64,000 bases of DNA, from NCBI RefSeq assembly GCF_000238395.3, contig NZ_CP011025.1, forward strand, positions 3,720,001 through 3,784,000, in the 5' to 3' direction. Shown here one piece after another: positions 16,307 through 27,287 of this stretch; the first letter of the stretch is position 1; every line of letters begins with the position of its first letter. The notes under the pieces were generated by a model. It did not search any database and was not told the DNA's origin. It saw only the letters and a program-made list of their open reading frames with translations. A program made the translations under genes and the position numbers. The DNA comes from Pseudoalteromonas arctica A 37-1-2. Its GTDB lineage: Bacteria; Pseudomonadota; Gammaproteobacteria; Enterobacterales; Alteromonadaceae.

Positions 16307-17838
16307 TAAACATCTCTCTTTTTCAATATAACTTCATATAAATCTTCGCGGCGATCTTTTAAGTTACGCACTGTACCTTCGCTATGAAGGATTTTAAGCT
16401 TATCCATATCAAGGTCACTAAATAACAGCATTTCTGTATTAGGTGTGGCTTCGTTAAGTGTTGCATCGTGCGGGAACGAAAAGTCCGATGGCGTTAACAC
16501 AGCCGATTGTGAGTACTGCACATCAAGGCTTTCTACTTGTGGTAAGTTACCTACCGAGCCCGCAATAACCACATAACATTCGTTTTCTATTGCACGCGCT
16601 TGTGCACAATGGCGCACGCGTAAGTAGCTATTTTTAGTGTCGGTCCAAAATGGGACGAACAAAATATCTAACCCTTGTTTTGCTAATATGCGTGAAAGCT
16701 CTGGAAACTCTACGTCATAACAAATTTGAATACCTACACGCCCAGCATCGGTTTCAAATACAGCAATTTTGTCGCCGCCTTGAATAACCCAATCGTTTTG
16801 TTCATGCGGGGTAATATGTATTTTACGTTGCTCGTCTATTTTACCGCTGCGGTGGCATAAATAACTTACGTTATAAATTTTATCGTCTTCGGCAAGCGGC
16901 ATAGAGCCGGTAATAATATTGGCGTTGTATTCTATTGCCATACGCGACATCGCGTTTTTAAACGTTTCGGTATATTCCGCTAAATAACGAATCGCTTCAG
17001 TTTGGTTGCTTTGATTTCCTAAGCCCATTAATGGCGCGTTAAAAAATTCAGGGAATAGTATAAAGTCGCTTTTGTAGTCAGATACGGTATCTACAAAGTA
17101 TTCAACCTGTTTTAGCATTTCTTCAACCGATTCAACACAGCGCATTTGCCATTGCACAGCACCCACGCGCACGATTGATTTAGTTGACTCGAGTACCGTA
17201 TCGGTTGGTTCATACATAATGTTATTCCACTCAAGTAAAGTGGCGTAACCAACTGACTCTTGATCCTCCGGTAAGTACTTTTTAAGTAAACGCTTTACCT
17301 GAAAATCGTTAGATAACTGAAAACTTAAAATAGGATCGTATAGCTCTCTCTGATCTACTTTTGCAATGTATTCCATTGGCGTCATTTCACTACTGTGATT
17401 GTAATAACGTGGAATACGACCACCCGCTAAAATAGCGCGTAGGTTATATTGGCGGCACAGTTCTTTACGCGCATCATAAAGGCGACGACCTAAGCGCATG
17501 CCTCTGTGAGTTTCGCTAATGGCCACATCTAAGCCGTATAGCGCATCGCCGTCGGTATCGCTAAATACACGGTCGTGACCATCTGCAATGTCTTCGTACG
17601 TATGCGGGTTTGAAAAACGTGTGTAATCAACTTGTACGCTCAGCGCTAAGCCCACCAGCACGCCGTCATCTACAATACCTATTTGCCCTTCAGGAAATTG
17701 GTCTATTAATCTAAAAATGGTATGACTTGGCCACGCACCACCTAAGTCGGGATACGCTTGATCCATCAAGGTTTTAATTTGCGGATATTGCTCTCTGGTT
17801 AAGTTACAAATTTCAAGATGGGTTTTTTCTGCCGACAT
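16306..17838 (-). CDS. Fused GNAT N-acetyltransferase / carbon-nitrogen hydrolase
   Basis: This 510-residue two-domain protein has an N-terminal GNAT domain (about 1-205; acetyl-CoA loop THRGMRLGRRLYDARKELC) and a nitrilase-superfamily domain (about 225-500). The Glu-Lys-Cys triad is visible in ILFPEFFNAP, EQRKIHITPHEQ and GIQICYDVEFPE. The fused architecture is known and widespread but its substrate is not settled; relatives of the C-domain hydrolyse amides. AAAGGAG 6 nt before the ATG at 17838 selects that start over a TTG at 17844. TAATG overlap with gdx suggests a shared substrate class. Confidence 0.9.
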   Translation of the reverse strand: MSAEKTHLEICNLTREQYPQIKTLMDQAYPDLGGAWPSHTIFRLIDQFPEGQIGIVDDGVLVGLALSVQVDYTRFSNPHTYEDIADGHDRVFSDTDGDALYGLDVAISETHRGMRLGRRLYDARKELCRQYNLRAILAGGRIPRYYNHSSEMTPMEYIAKVDQRELYDPILSFQLSNDFQVKRLLKKYLPEDQESVGYATLLEWNNIMYEPTDTVLESTKSIVRVGAVQWQMRCVESVEEMLKQVEYFVDTVSDYKSDFILFPEFFNAPLMGLGNQSNQTEAIRYLAEYTETFKNAMSRMAIEYNANIITGSMPLAEDDKIYNVSYLCHRSGKIDEQRKIHITPHEQNDWVIQGGDKIAVFETDAGRVGIQICYDVEFPELSRILAKQGLDILFVPFWTDTKNSYLRVRHCAQARAIENECYVVIAGSVGNLPQVESLDVQYSQSAVLTPSDFSFPHDATLNEATPNTEMLLFSDLDMDKLKILHSEGTVRNLKDRREDLYEVILKKRDV

Positions 17839-17937
17839 ACACAACTCCTTTAGGCATAAGAAAATAAAAGCCGAATGTACGCTCGATTAAATCAAGAATA
17901 CACTCAGCTTTGTATCATGTTTTTTACTTTAGATGTA

Positions 17938-18786
17938 CTACTTTAAACTGCGATAAAAGAGTGTGGTTACTTTCTCTTTTGGTAACCAGCCTGCGTATTC
18001 AAGACCAAGTTCTGCCAATGGATCGGCTTTAAGTACTTGCTCTAAGCTTGCATTATTTTGCATTGCTTTTAGCATTACGTCTTTCGCGTTTTGAACTAGC
18101 TTACCATACGCTATCAGTCCTGAACGGTCACTTACCTTACCGTGTCCTGGTATTACTTTAGTGTTGTCGTCAATTTGATTAACTACATCGTTTACTGCTG
18201 CTAAAATACCATCAACGCTGCCGCCGCTATCTACATCAACAAACGGTAAGCTGCCAAAATTAAAGTAAATGTCGCCCATGTGCACTATGTTGTCGTTACT
18301 AAAAAAGATAACGGAGTCGCCATCGGTATGTGCATGTTCGTAATGCACTACATGGGCGTGTTCATTATTAAAATGTAGTTTTAAATCGTGACCAAAACTA
18401 ATGCGCGGTAAAAAGTCTGACCCTTCGCCGTGCTGCTCTTCTAAACGTTTATGTACATTGTCGTGTGCTATAACGTGCGCACCCGCTTTAGCAAAGTTTT
18501 CGTTGCCACCGGTATGATCGCCATGATGATGCGTATTAATAACAAACTCTGCACTGCCTGGTTTTAAATCGCTAATCGTTTTTTTAATATCATCTGAGAG
18601 TTTGGCAAACTGATCATCAATAATATAAATGCCATCATCACCTACACTTGCAGCAATATTACCGCCTTGCCCAAATAGTACGTATACATGCTCACTTAGC
18701 TTTTGTGCTGTTACTGGTCCCTCGTCGGCTTGCGCTGCTGTACTTAGTAATAAACCTGTTATTAATGCGGGTAGTATTTTTTTCAT
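17938..18786 (-). CDS. Secreted metallo-beta-lactamase fold hydrolase
   Basis: The 282-residue protein has a signal peptide (MKKILPALITGLLLSTAAQA). The zinc motif NTHHHGDHTGG lies near residues 83-93, with further His/Asp ligands in YEHAHTDGDSVIFF and VIPGHGKVSD. It resembles periplasmic MBL proteins of the quinoprotein-relay/SoxH-like class more than true beta-lactamases. Substrate unknown. It lies 79 bp downstream of the penicillin acylase gene on the same strand. Confidence 0.88.
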   Translation of the reverse strand: MKKILPALITGLLLSTAAQADEGPVTAQKLSEHVYVLFGQGGNIAASVGDDGIYIIDDQFAKLSDDIKKTISDLKPGSAEFVINTHHHGDHTGGNENFAKAGAHVIAHDNVHKRLEEQHGEGSDFLPRISFGHDLKLHFNNEHAHVVHYEHAHTDGDSVIFFSNDNIVHMGDIYFNFGSLPFVDVDSGGSVDGILAAVNDVVNQIDDNTKVIPGHGKVSDRSGLIAYGKLVQNAKDVMLKAMQNNASLEQVLKADPLAELGLEYAGWLPKEKVTTLFYRSLK

Positions 18787-18865
18787 TTTAGTTCTCTGTT
18801 GTATGAATTAATAAATATAGAACGTTTTTATCACTATTTAAGCTCACTCACTGATCACTTAAACG

Positions 18866-21151
18866 TTATTTAATAGGACTTATGACTATTTGATGCATAA
18901 GTGTTTGCGGCAATAAAGGTGTATGCTTACCCTCTACGTAATCACTAAACCCCGCTCTATAAAATTCAGAAAGAGGGTGCCCCGATTGCCCACCCGGAAT
19001 AGCTAAAATTGCATGTTCTAAATGCCCAGGTTGAGCAATAAAGCGCTGCGATGCGCCAAAACTACGCCCTTGTACTGCGGGCATATAACTATCACCAAAA
19101 CCCGCCGCTGTGGGCATATTTAATAACTTAGCAAGTAACGGCATTTGCTTTGCAAACGGATGCTCTATCACTAACTCATTGACCTTGCCCCACTGCCAGC
19201 TTTGTACATTATTACCAAATTGCCCCCTAAGCTTAGTGATAGTTTGGTTAAATGCACCGTGTAATTGTGCATCCCAGCTTTTAAATTGTGGGTTTATCCA
19301 TGTGTCGGGTTTGTTGTTAATAAGCTGCCAAACTGCGGGCTCTAAATCTCGTTTTACGTATTTAAGTGTGCCTTGCTGTTTATTTAGTTGGCTTTCAATA
19401 TTACTAAATAAAATATTAATCACTTCATCGCGGTAGCGCTTAACTAAGGTATACCCTATGGAGGTTGAACACGCACATTGCTGCCAATTTTCGAGCGCTG
19501 TTATATATTGCTGATTTTTAGTTTTATCGGCTTTTAATTGCTTTAACAGCAAAGCATGCCAAGGCATTAAAAAACGAGCTTGATTATCGAGTTGTAGTGC
19601 GTAAAAGTCGCTCTCTGCAAATGTTTGTTTTTCAAATAATCTATCGCGAATTTGACTCGAACGTGCACCGAGTGCATAGCCACCATTGCCAAAACGGGCG
19701 TTATCCTCAGCCGATACCACGCGAGAGTTACCAGTCCATAATCTGCCGCTTTGTGGGTTTTTAATAAAGGGACGTTCTAATTCATTTTGCTGCCAAAGCG
19801 CTGAGTAGTCATCGGCATTTACGCCAAGCTCACTTGGCGTTTTATGCGCCGGAATACCGCCCATGTTTTTCCACGCTGCGCTGCCTTGCCTATCGACCAC
19901 CATTAGGTTTTGCACAGGTATTCCTACATCGCTTGCTACAGCAAGTGCATCATCTACTGTTTTGGCTTGCTCTAACTTTAATAGTTGCATATTAACGGCG
20001 TAAGGCTGATGTGCAGCCCAGCTCAATGCATAAGGTTTTCCGCTAATGTACTTTACAGGACCATATTCGCTGAGTATTAATGAATAGTTTTCAACCTCCC
20101 CATCGGGTAATGCAATAGGTTCATCTACTTGCCATGTTTTACTATCATCGTTTAATGCAATCCAATCGGCTGTATCTAAATAGCCGTTAGTAAACCCCCA
20201 TGCAATATTATTGTTAGTGCCAACAACAATTGCCGGCGCTCCGGGCAGCGATACACCGGTTACCTGAGCAGGTTTTCCATTTTGTATATAATTTAGCTGG
20301 GCTCTGTACCAAATTACAGGTACTGCCATCGATAAATGCATATCATCCGACACCATACCTGCCCCTGTTTTAGTAAGCGCTCCTGTAACAGCCCAGTTAT
20401 TACTGCCGCGCTCTTGGTTGGCTTCAATACTTTTAACTATATGCTTTGTTTGAGTTGGAAAGGTAGGTATGCCGTCGCTATAAGGCGCTAATTTGCTGCC
20501 ATCAAGCGCGGCTTGGTACTTACTTGGTTGCGTTAAAAAATCAACCATTTGCTTTGTGTACGCTTGCTCAATTTGAATGAGTGCTTGGTCGCGCTCAAAT
20601 GTGGCGCTTTGTAAATCAAGGTACATGCTAAATATCACAAGTAGGCTGTCTTCACTTTGCCATGGCTTTTGCGCTGCACCGGTTAGTAAATATTCAAAGC
20701 TTGAATACCCTACTTGCGCTAAACCTTCGTTTACACCTTGAGCGTAACTTTTAAGTAATTGCTTATCTGCTTCAGGCAGGGTTTGTAAAATAATTTGGCT
20801 GCGTTTACGCAATTGATGAAAACGCATCTTTTTATCGAGCCCCAACGCGGCTTCGCCAAATAATTCACTTAGCTCGCCTGCGGCATTACGTCTTAGTAAA
20901 TCCATTTGAAAAAATCGGTCTTGCCCATGCGCATAACCTAAACCATAGGCGGCATCGTTTCGGCTATTTGCATTTATCACTGCTTGCCCTAGTGCATCGC
21001 GCGAAATTTTTACGGGCTCTACTACCGCGTTACTACGTCCGTTTCCATCAAGGGCAGGTAAACTTAAACTAAGCACACCATAAACAACGGCGGTACTTGC
21101 CAGCCCTAAAATCACAATTAATAATAACAACCGTTTGATTACTTTAAACAT
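18866..21151 (-). CDS. Penicillin acylase family N-terminal nucleophile amidase
   Basis: The 761-residue precursor has an N-terminal hydrophobic export segment (FKVIKRLLLLIVILGLAS). Maturation in this family is autocatalytic at the Ser of RGSNNWAVTG, here Ser250, giving an alpha chain with AYGLGYAHGQDRFFQMD and a long beta chain. Relatives hydrolyse N-acyl homoserine lactones, aculeacin or penicillins; the substrate cannot be fixed from sequence. GAAAGG 5 nt before the ATG at 21151 selects this start; an in-frame start at 21283 would place the signal after 44 extra residues and reach into the ycaO leader. Divergent from ycaO. Confidence 0.9.
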   Translation of the reverse strand: MFKVIKRLLLLIVILGLASTAVVYGVLSLSLPALDGNGRSNAVVEPVKISRDALGQAVINANSRNDAAYGLGYAHGQDRFFQMDLLRRNAAGELSELFGEAALGLDKKMRFHQLRKRSQIILQTLPEADKQLLKSYAQGVNEGLAQVGYSSFEYLLTGAAQKPWQSEDSLLVIFSMYLDLQSATFERDQALIQIEQAYTKQMVDFLTQPSKYQAALDGSKLAPYSDGIPTFPTQTKHIVKSIEANQERGSNNWAVTGALTKTGAGMVSDDMHLSMAVPVIWYRAQLNYIQNGKPAQVTGVSLPGAPAIVVGTNNNIAWGFTNGYLDTADWIALNDDSKTWQVDEPIALPDGEVENYSLILSEYGPVKYISGKPYALSWAAHQPYAVNMQLLKLEQAKTVDDALAVASDVGIPVQNLMVVDRQGSAAWKNMGGIPAHKTPSELGVNADDYSALWQQNELERPFIKNPQSGRLWTGNSRVVSAEDNARFGNGGYALGARSSQIRDRLFEKQTFAESDFYALQLDNQARFLMPWHALLLKQLKADKTKNQQYITALENWQQCACSTSIGYTLVKRYRDEVINILFSNIESQLNKQQGTLKYVKRDLEPAVWQLINNKPDTWINPQFKSWDAQLHGAFNQTITKLRGQFGNNVQSWQWGKVNELVIEHPFAKQMPLLAKLLNMPTAAGFGDSYMPAVQGRSFGASQRFIAQPGHLEHAILAIPGGQSGHPLSEFYRAGFSDYVEGKHTPLLPQTLMHQIVISPIK

Positions 21152-21307
21152 CAACCTTTCCTTTGCACGTTTTGACCAAGCGTTAAGGACATATAATAAC
21201 CACAGTTTTATTAAATAATAATGTTCTTGCTCGCAAAGGGTGAAATAAACATCAAAATCCACGATAATGTCAGCTCCACACATCGTGCAGAACTAGTTGA
21301 GATCAAT

Positions 21308-23068
21308 ATGACTGAAAAAACATTTATCAAAGGTAAAGACCGCGACCTAGAATCGTCAATCTCTACCATGCAAAACAAGCTTGAAGCCCTACACATTAAT
21401 GTTGAAGAAGCGCTTTGGCTTAACCCTGTAGCTAACTGTTATTCGGTTCATATAAAAGACAGTGACTGCGGTGTTATGTTTACCAATGGTAAAGGCGCAA
21501 CCGACAAAGCATCTATTGCCTCAGCACTCGGTGAATACTTTGAGCGTTTAAGCTGTAACTACTTTTTTGCAGACTTTTATCTAGGTGAAGAATTTGCCAA
21601 TGGCGAGTTTACTCATTACCCAACCGAAAAATGGTTTAAAGTTGAAGGCGATGAAGTACCACAAGGTATTATGGATGAAAGCTTATGGGATTACTTTGAC
21701 CCAGAGCGCGAACTTACCGCATCACACCTTTTTGATTTTAACTCAGGCAATATTGATCGTGGCATTTGTACCCTGCCCTACACGCGCCAACGCGATAACC
21801 AAGACGTATACATTCCGGTAAACGTTATTGGTAATATTTTTGTATCGAACGGTATGAGCGCAGGTAACACAAAATTTGAAGCTCGCGTACAAGGTTTATC
21901 AGAAGTATTTGAGCGCGCGATTAAAAACCGCATCATCGCCGAAGGTATTTGTTTACCAATCGTGCCTGAAGACGTTGTTAAGCAATATCCTAAAATTCAC
22001 GAAGCGTGTGAAGAGCTTCGCAGCCATGGCTTTCATTTACGTATTGCCGATGCATCGCTTGGGGGAATTTACCCAGTAATGAGCGTAACGCTTATTAACC
22101 CAACTGATGGCTCTGTATTTGCCTCTTTTGGTGCTCACCCATCATTTGAAGTTGCGCTTGAACGTACCGTTACTGAGTTACTACAAGGTCGTCGTTTAGA
22201 TCAACTAGATGTATTCCAACCTGCAACATTTGATAACGATGAAGTAGCAACACCAGAGAACATTGAACTGCACTTTATTGATTCAAGCGGTTTGATTTCG
22301 CATGATTTCTTCCGTGCAAAACCTGACTTTGAATTTGTACACTGGGACTTTAGCGGCACAACAGAGCAAGAATATAACTTCTGTACTGACCTGATTCACA
22401 GCATGGATCACGATATCTACATCATGGATTACACGCACCTAAATGTATACGCATGTCGTATTTTAGTACCGGGCATGTCAGACATTTATCCAGTTGATGA
22501 GCTTATTTGGCGCAACAACAACGAAGGCGCAAAATTTCGCGAAGCATTCCTATCGCTTGATCAGTACGATGCAGAGCAATGGATGGAAATTTACGACAGC
22601 CTAGAAGAAGCCGGTCATAGCGATATTATCCGCGCCGCAGAATTTATTGGCTTAGCAACTGATGCCGACACACCATGGCACACACTGCGTATAGGTGAAC
22701 TTAAAGCGCACCTATGTTTAGCCGCAGGCAGCGAAGAAGCCATTGATTGGGTTGATTGGATACTTCATACAGGCCAAGTAAACGAAGATGCAATGCGCCA
22801 CTTCCGCTGTTTAAAAGCGATTCTTGAAATTAAATACGATGACGAGCGCGAATACGCTGATTACCAAGATGCATTAGGCTTAATGTTTGGTGCTAATAAT
22901 GTAGCGCTGGCTATAGAAATTGCCGAAGGTAAAAAGCAGTTTAACGGTTTAACTTTCCCAGGTTTATCGCTTGAAGGCTTTAAAAAGCATGCGGCACTAC
23001 TTGATGGTTACCGCAAGCTACACGTAGCAAAGCAAAATCATTGGGCGCGTGAAGTTAGCGATTCGTAA
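21308..23068 (+). CDS. ycaO: YcaO, ribosomal protein S12 methylthiotransferase accessory factor
   Basis: The 586-residue protein closely follows E. coli YcaO from the N-terminus: KTFIKGKDRDLESSIS, EALWLNPVANCYSVHIKD and NGKGATDKASIASALGEYFE. It has the ATP-binding YcaO fold and a C-terminal helical region (about 430-586). In E. coli YcaO supports RimO beta-methylthiolation of S12. No peptide-precursor, dehydrogenase or protease partner is adjacent, so this is not a RiPP cyclodehydratase locus. The start at 21308 is chosen by homology. Confidence 0.93.
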   Translation: MTEKTFIKGKDRDLESSISTMQNKLEALHINVEEALWLNPVANCYSVHIKDSDCGVMFTNGKGATDKASIASALGEYFERLSCNYFFADFYLGEEFANGEFTHYPTEKWFKVEGDEVPQGIMDESLWDYFDPERELTASHLFDFNSGNIDRGICTLPYTRQRDNQDVYIPVNVIGNIFVSNGMSAGNTKFEARVQGLSEVFERAIKNRIIAEGICLPIVPEDVVKQYPKIHEACEELRSHGFHLRIADASLGGIYPVMSVTLINPTDGSVFASFGAHPSFEVALERTVTELLQGRRLDQLDVFQPATFDNDEVATPENIELHFIDSSGLISHDFFRAKPDFEFVHWDFSGTTEQEYNFCTDLIHSMDHDIYIMDYTHLNVYACRILVPGMSDIYPVDELIWRNNNEGAKFREAFLSLDQYDAEQWMEIYDSLEEAGHSDIIRAAEFIGLATDADTPWHTLRIGELKAHLCLAAGSEEAIDWVDWILHTGQVNEDAMRHFRCLKAILEIKYDDEREYADYQDALGLMFGANNVALAIEIAEGKKQFNGLTFPGLSLEGFKKHAALLDGYRKLHVAKQNHWAREVSDS

Positions 23069-23097
23069 CTCGCTAAACTACTAATTATAAAAAATAA

Positions 23098-23124
23098 ACG
23101 GCGCATTTGTTAATGCGCCGTTTT
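23098..23124 (+). terminator. Intrinsic terminator of ycaO
   Basis: AACGGCGCATT (23098-23108) and AATGCGCCGTT (23112-23122) form an 11-bp stem with a 3-nt loop, followed by TT. It lies 30 bp after the ycaO stop. Confidence 0.85.
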
Positions 23125-23183
23125 CATTTATGTCATAAATTAGCTATAGTTAATTTGCCTAAATTAACGCCATGATGTAGCTA

Positions 23184-26100
23184 ATGCCACCGTCTAGTAA
23201 TAACAAAAAAACGAATGTTTATAACTTTAAGCTGACCTTTTGGTTATCGCTTACGCTAACTGTACTAGTTGGTGTTGTTCTTGATCGTATTAACTATAAT
23301 CGTGTAAAAGATGCTCACCGCCTACAAATTCTTTCAGAAGTAAGTACTTATAGAGCTCAACTCGAATCAACCTTAGTTTCTAATATTCAACTAGTACGGG
23401 GTTTAGGTGTTGCCGTTGCCGCAGAACCGGGTTTAGAACAAGAACGCTTTGAACAAATCGCAGCTCCTCTTTTTGATACATCAAATGAACTTCGTAATAT
23501 TGGTGGCGCTCCCAATATGGTCATTCAAATGACCTATCCTTTAAAAGGGAACGAAAAAGCAATTGGCCTTAATTTTTTAGATAATAAAAATCAGCGTACT
23601 GATGCACTTAGAGCCCGCGATACCAACACAATTATTATGGCAGGACCGCTAACATTAGTTCAGGGGGGGGAAGCATTAATCGCCAGGGTTCCGGTGTATA
23701 CCCCTCCCAATAATGAGTTTTGGGGGTTGTTGTCGGTTGTACTCGATATTGACAAGGTTTATATCAATTCTGGCGTTTACGAATTAGAAAAACAGTACAA
23801 CGTTGCCATTCAAGGGCGTAATGGTTTAGGTAAAAAAGGCGAGTTTTTTTTCGGCAATCAAAATATTATTCAGCAAGATCCCCTTGAATTCACTCTAAAT
23901 TTTCAAGGCGGCAGCTGGCAGTTATATGTAGCGCCAAAAATCGGTTGGAGCCCTCCTATTTCATCAATATGGCCACTTCGGTTATCGATTATTATTATTT
24001 GCGGATTATTAATCTGGGCCTTTTTATTCTTTTTGAAAATGCTTAATCGTCAGCAACAAAACGAAAAAATGCTTGAAGCAATGAGTGATCTAGCTCAAAT
24101 AGGCGCATGGTCATTTAACTTAGAAACTAAACAAGTGTATTGGTCTGATATGACCAAAAAACTATTTAAATACCCATTAAATAACCAACCAGAATGGCCT
24201 AAAGATTTAAACTACTTTAAAAAAGGCTCTAGCCGAGAAACAATTAAACCTTTAATTGAACGAGCCATAAAATATGGTGAAAGCTACGAAGTTGAATTAG
24301 AAGTAATGGATGCAGAAGGTGAATCTGTTTGGGTACTCGTACATGGTGAAGCAGAACGAAAGAATGGACGATGCACACGTATTTTTGGCTCACTACAGAA
24401 TATTGATACCCGTAAAAAAATTGAATTAGAAAATAATAAAACCGCATTACATAACGAAATTTTAGCTTCTCTTACCGTTAATAAATTAATATTAAATGGG
24501 CAACTTAGCCAATCGAAAGATATTATCACTGAAGCAATCTGCCAAGCATTCGATATTAAACGTGCCAGTATTTGGTTTTTTAATGAAGACAAGTCTCAAC
24601 TAAGCCCCTTTGCCATACATAGCAAACATTCGTCTAGTGACAAAATTGACTCTATTTGGCTAAGAAAAAACAACCCCGGCTTTTTTAATGCAATAGATCA
24701 TCAAGCAGTATTTAATGCACCCGATGCACTAGAACACCCAATACTCGCACCAATTAAAGAGCAGTATTTAATGCCACTCGAGATTAAATCAATGCTGTGC
24801 GTAATTATTCCTGCGGGAAGTGGTGCTATAGGCGTTGTTTGCGCCGAGCAATGTCAATCCAAGCGCCACTGGTCTAAAAACGAAGAAAGCTTTTTAATTG
24901 CCGTTGCAGCGTTAATTGGCAGCTTGCACTCGAGCCAGCAACGAATTGAAACTGAACAAAAGCTGGTTGCCGCCAAAGAAACTGCAGAACAAGCTGTTGA
25001 AGCTAAAAGTGAATTTTTAGCAAGTATGAGCCACGAAATTCGCACACCAATGAATGGTGTTTTAGGCATGCTTAATATAATTAAGCAAACGCAACTAGAC
25101 CTACAGCAAAAGCATCATATCGAACTTGCTCAGTCATCAGCTCAATCTTTACTTAATATAATTAACGACATATTAGACTTTTCTAAAATTGAAGCCGGTA
25201 AGCTCGATATTGAAAACGTGCAATTTAACCTACCTCGGTTATTAGGAGAAGTGGTTGAGTCGTTTGCTTTAAAAGTAGAGCAAAACAATACAAAACTTAT
25301 TTTAGATGCCACTCAAATTACAGTTAGCGAAATAATTAGTGATCCGAACCGCTTACGCCAAATTTTGAATAACTTAATTGGCAACGCCGTTAAATTTACT
25401 ATTGATGGCGAAGTAGTTATTACCGCCAAAGTGGATGAAACAACGGATGGCTCGTTCCTGCAATGTTCGATTATTGATACTGGTATTGGTATTGACCCTA
25501 AAAAGCAAGCGTCGTTATTTGATTCGTTTACACAAGCCGATGCTTCAACTACACGCCAGTTTGGGGGCACAGGGCTTGGCCTTGCCATAGTAAAACAACT
25601 GTGTGAGCTGATGAACGGTGAAGTAAGCGTAAACAGCATGCAAGGTGAAGGAAGTACATTTTCTTTCACAATACAAATACAGCCTCGCTTAAGTAAAGAA
25701 CAAGATTTACCGAGTCATTTAATTAAAAACAAACATATTTTAATTATTGATGAGTGCTCGTTAAATGCAAATACAGCCAGCAAACAACTCACGGTATGGG
25801 GTGCAAAGGTTAATTGCATACATGACTATCTTGAGGTTGATGATTATTTAAATAATGTAACCACCCACCCTGAAGCTATTTTAGTTGATTACTACTTTTT
25901 TGAAAAAGCGCCGCAAACGCATATAACTGCGCTTAAAAACTTTATAAATATGCATAGTTGCAAGCTAGTTCTTATGGCGCCAATGAGTTATTCACCTGAG
26001 GAGTCTAAAGTAGGTATGGAAGTCGACTGTATGATTTTCAAACCACTCACACCTTCTGATTTGTTTGACTCACTCACTAACGATAAATACATTGAACAAC

Positions 26101-26546
26101 AGCAGCAACAAGCACAACTACAAAATAAACTAACTAAAGCACCGGTACTCGATTCATCAGAGCCACAACTACTGCTCGTTGAAGACAATAAAATAAACCA
26201 AGTAGTTGCCTCGGCGCTCTTAAAGCAAGCAGGTGTGACTTTTGATATTGCTGAAAATGGGCTTGAGGCAATTGTAAAACTCAATGCAAAACAAGGTAAG
26301 CCATATAAACTAGTTTTAATGGATTGCCAAATGCCTGAAATGGATGGCTACCAAGCCACTAAAGCCATTAGAGAAGGCGATGCAGGTAAGGGTAATGAAA
26401 ATATTACTATTATTGCACTTACAGCCAATGCCATGCAGGGCGATAAAGAAAAATGCCTAGCAGCAGGCATGAACGACTATTTAAGTAAGCCGCTCGATTT
26501 AGCCGCACTAAAACCTAAACTCCAGCAATGGCTTGGTATCCAATAA
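23184..26546 (+). CDS. Hybrid sensor histidine kinase (CHASE-PAS-GAF-HisKA-HATPase-REC-REC)
   Basis: This 1120-residue inner-membrane kinase has a first helix near 15-37 and a periplasmic CHASE domain (about 60-250, [20 protein letters not shown]). A second helix near 268-290 is followed by PAS (300-400) and GAF (425-575) domains. HisKA carries His617 ([13 protein letters not shown]); HATPase shows [17 protein letters not shown] and FGGTGLGLA. Two receiver domains follow, the first divergent (Asp902, IIDE instead of DD) and the second canonical (LVEDN, Asp1047 in [11 protein letters not shown], Lys in YLSKPL). There is no C-terminal Hpt domain, so output needs an unlinked phosphotransfer protein. 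CHASE domains sense small ligands. Ligand unknown. Confidence 0.93.
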   Translation: MPPSSNNKKTNVYNFKLTFWLSLTLTVLVGVVLDRINYNRVKDAHRLQILSEVSTYRAQLESTLVSNIQLVRGLGVAVAAEPGLEQERFEQIAAPLFDTSNELRNIGGAPNMVIQMTYPLKGNEKAIGLNFLDNKNQRTDALRARDTNTIIMAGPLTLVQGGEALIARVPVYTPPNNEFWGLLSVVLDIDKVYINSGVYELEKQYNVAIQGRNGLGKKGEFFFGNQNIIQQDPLEFTLNFQGGSWQLYVAPKIGWSPPISSIWPLRLSIIIICGLLIWAFLFFLKMLNRQQQNEKMLEAMSDLAQIGAWSFNLETKQVYWSDMTKKLFKYPLNNQPEWPKDLNYFKKGSSRETIKPLIERAIKYGESYEVELEVMDAEGESVWVLVHGEAERKNGRCTRIFGSLQNIDTRKKIELENNKTALHNEILASLTVNKLILNGQLSQSKDIITEAICQAFDIKRASIWFFNEDKSQLSPFAIHSKHSSSDKIDSIWLRKNNPGFFNAIDHQAVFNAPDALEHPILAPIKEQYLMPLEIKSMLCVIIPAGSGAIGVVCAEQCQSKRHWSKNEESFLIAVAALIGSLHSSQQRIETEQKLVAAKETAEQAVEAKSEFLASMSHEIRTPMNGVLGMLNIIKQTQLDLQQKHHIELAQSSAQSLLNIINDILDFSKIEAGKLDIENVQFNLPRLLGEVVESFALKVEQNNTKLILDATQITVSEIISDPNRLRQILNNLIGNAVKFTIDGEVVITAKVDETTDGSFLQCSIIDTGIGIDPKKQASLFDSFTQADASTTRQFGGTGLGLAIVKQLCELMNGEVSVNSMQGEGSTFSFTIQIQPRLSKEQDLPSHLIKNKHILIIDECSLNANTASKQLTVWGAKVNCIHDYLEVDDYLNNVTTHPEAILVDYYFFEKAPQTHITALKNFINMHSCKLVLMAPMSYSPEESKVGMEVDCMIFKPLTPSDLFDSLTNDKYIEQQQQQAQLQNKLTKAPVLDSSEPQLLLVEDNKINQVVASALLKQAGVTFDIAENGLEAIVKLNAKQGKPYKLVLMDCQMPEMDGYQATKAIREGDAGKGNENITIIALTANAMQGDKEKCLAAGMNDYLSKPLDLAALKPKLQQWLGIQ

Positions 26547-26589
26547 AGGTGTAAGCTAATAAAATACGCTTACTAATTTGAGATTATTT

Positions 26590-27219
26590 ATGCAGTTATC
26601 AGCAAATCAACAACGTATTCTTGGTTGCTTACTAGAAAAACAAAGCACAACGCCAGAACATTATCCGCTATCGTTAAACGCTCTAGTGAACGCATGTAAC
26701 CAAAAGTCTAATCGCGATCCTGTGTTAAATCTTACAGATAGTGACGTGCAAAACGCACTTGATGAACTAATAGACATGCGTTTGGTAACTATAGATGAAG
26801 GGCTTTCTGGTCGCGTAAATAAATACGACCACCGCTTTTGCAACACTGAGTTTAGTAATCTGCAATTTTCTGCTCAGCAACGTGCCATTGTTTGTTTATT
26901 ACTTTTACGTGGTGCCCAAACCCCAGGTGAATTAAGAACTCGCAGTGCTAGGCTTGCTGATTTTAATAACGTAAATGAAGTAGAAACAGCGCTCAATAAA
27001 CTGATTGAAAGCGATTACGCCCGTAAATTAGAACGAGAAGCAGGTAAACGCGACAGCCGATACATTCATTTATTTGGCGAACAACAAAATAATCCCGCCG
27101 ATGCCTTTGTTGCTCTACCAAGCGAAGTAATTAAAGATAAAGAATTAAGTGATTTACTGGCAGAAGTAGAAGAATTAAAAGTAGAGCTTCGCAAAATAAA
27201 AGCTCATTTAAAACTTTAA
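26590..27219 (+). CDS. yceH: YceH family (DUF480) winged-helix protein
   Basis: The 209-residue protein begins QLSANQQRILGCLLEKQSTT; EHYPLSLNALVNACNQKSNR is the DUF480 signature. Two tandem winged-helix domains (about 1-85 and 90-170) are followed by a C-terminal coiled coil (LSDLLAEVEELKVELRKIKA). It is probably cytoplasmic and DNA- or protein-binding, of unknown role. An in-frame TTG at 26578 would add four residues; the ATG at 26590 gives the family start. Confidence 0.9.
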   Translation: MQLSANQQRILGCLLEKQSTTPEHYPLSLNALVNACNQKSNRDPVLNLTDSDVQNALDELIDMRLVTIDEGLSGRVNKYDHRFCNTEFSNLQFSAQQRAIVCLLLLRGAQTPGELRTRSARLADFNNVNEVETALNKLIESDYARKLEREAGKRDSRYIHLFGEQQNNPADAFVALPSEVIKDKELSDLLAEVEELKVELRKIKAHLKL

Positions 27220-27287
27220 TTAATTAAGACTAAATCACATAATAAGTTTATTGCGTATCACATATTAAATTTTATAAGGAGCTGGCA

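Noticed and set aside
17938..18786. Metallo-beta-lactamase resistance gene
   Set aside because: Motif layout fits the wider MBL-fold hydrolases; nothing specific to antibiotic-hydrolysing classes is seen.
21152..21283. 44-residue N-terminal extension of the penicillin acylase
   Set aside because: It would bury the export signal, and a good ribosome site lies before the ATG at 21151.
21308..23068. ycaO as part of a RiPP (thiazole/oxazole peptide) cluster
   Set aside because: The protein matches housekeeping E. coli YcaO along its length, and there is no precursor peptide, dehydrogenase or exporter next to it.
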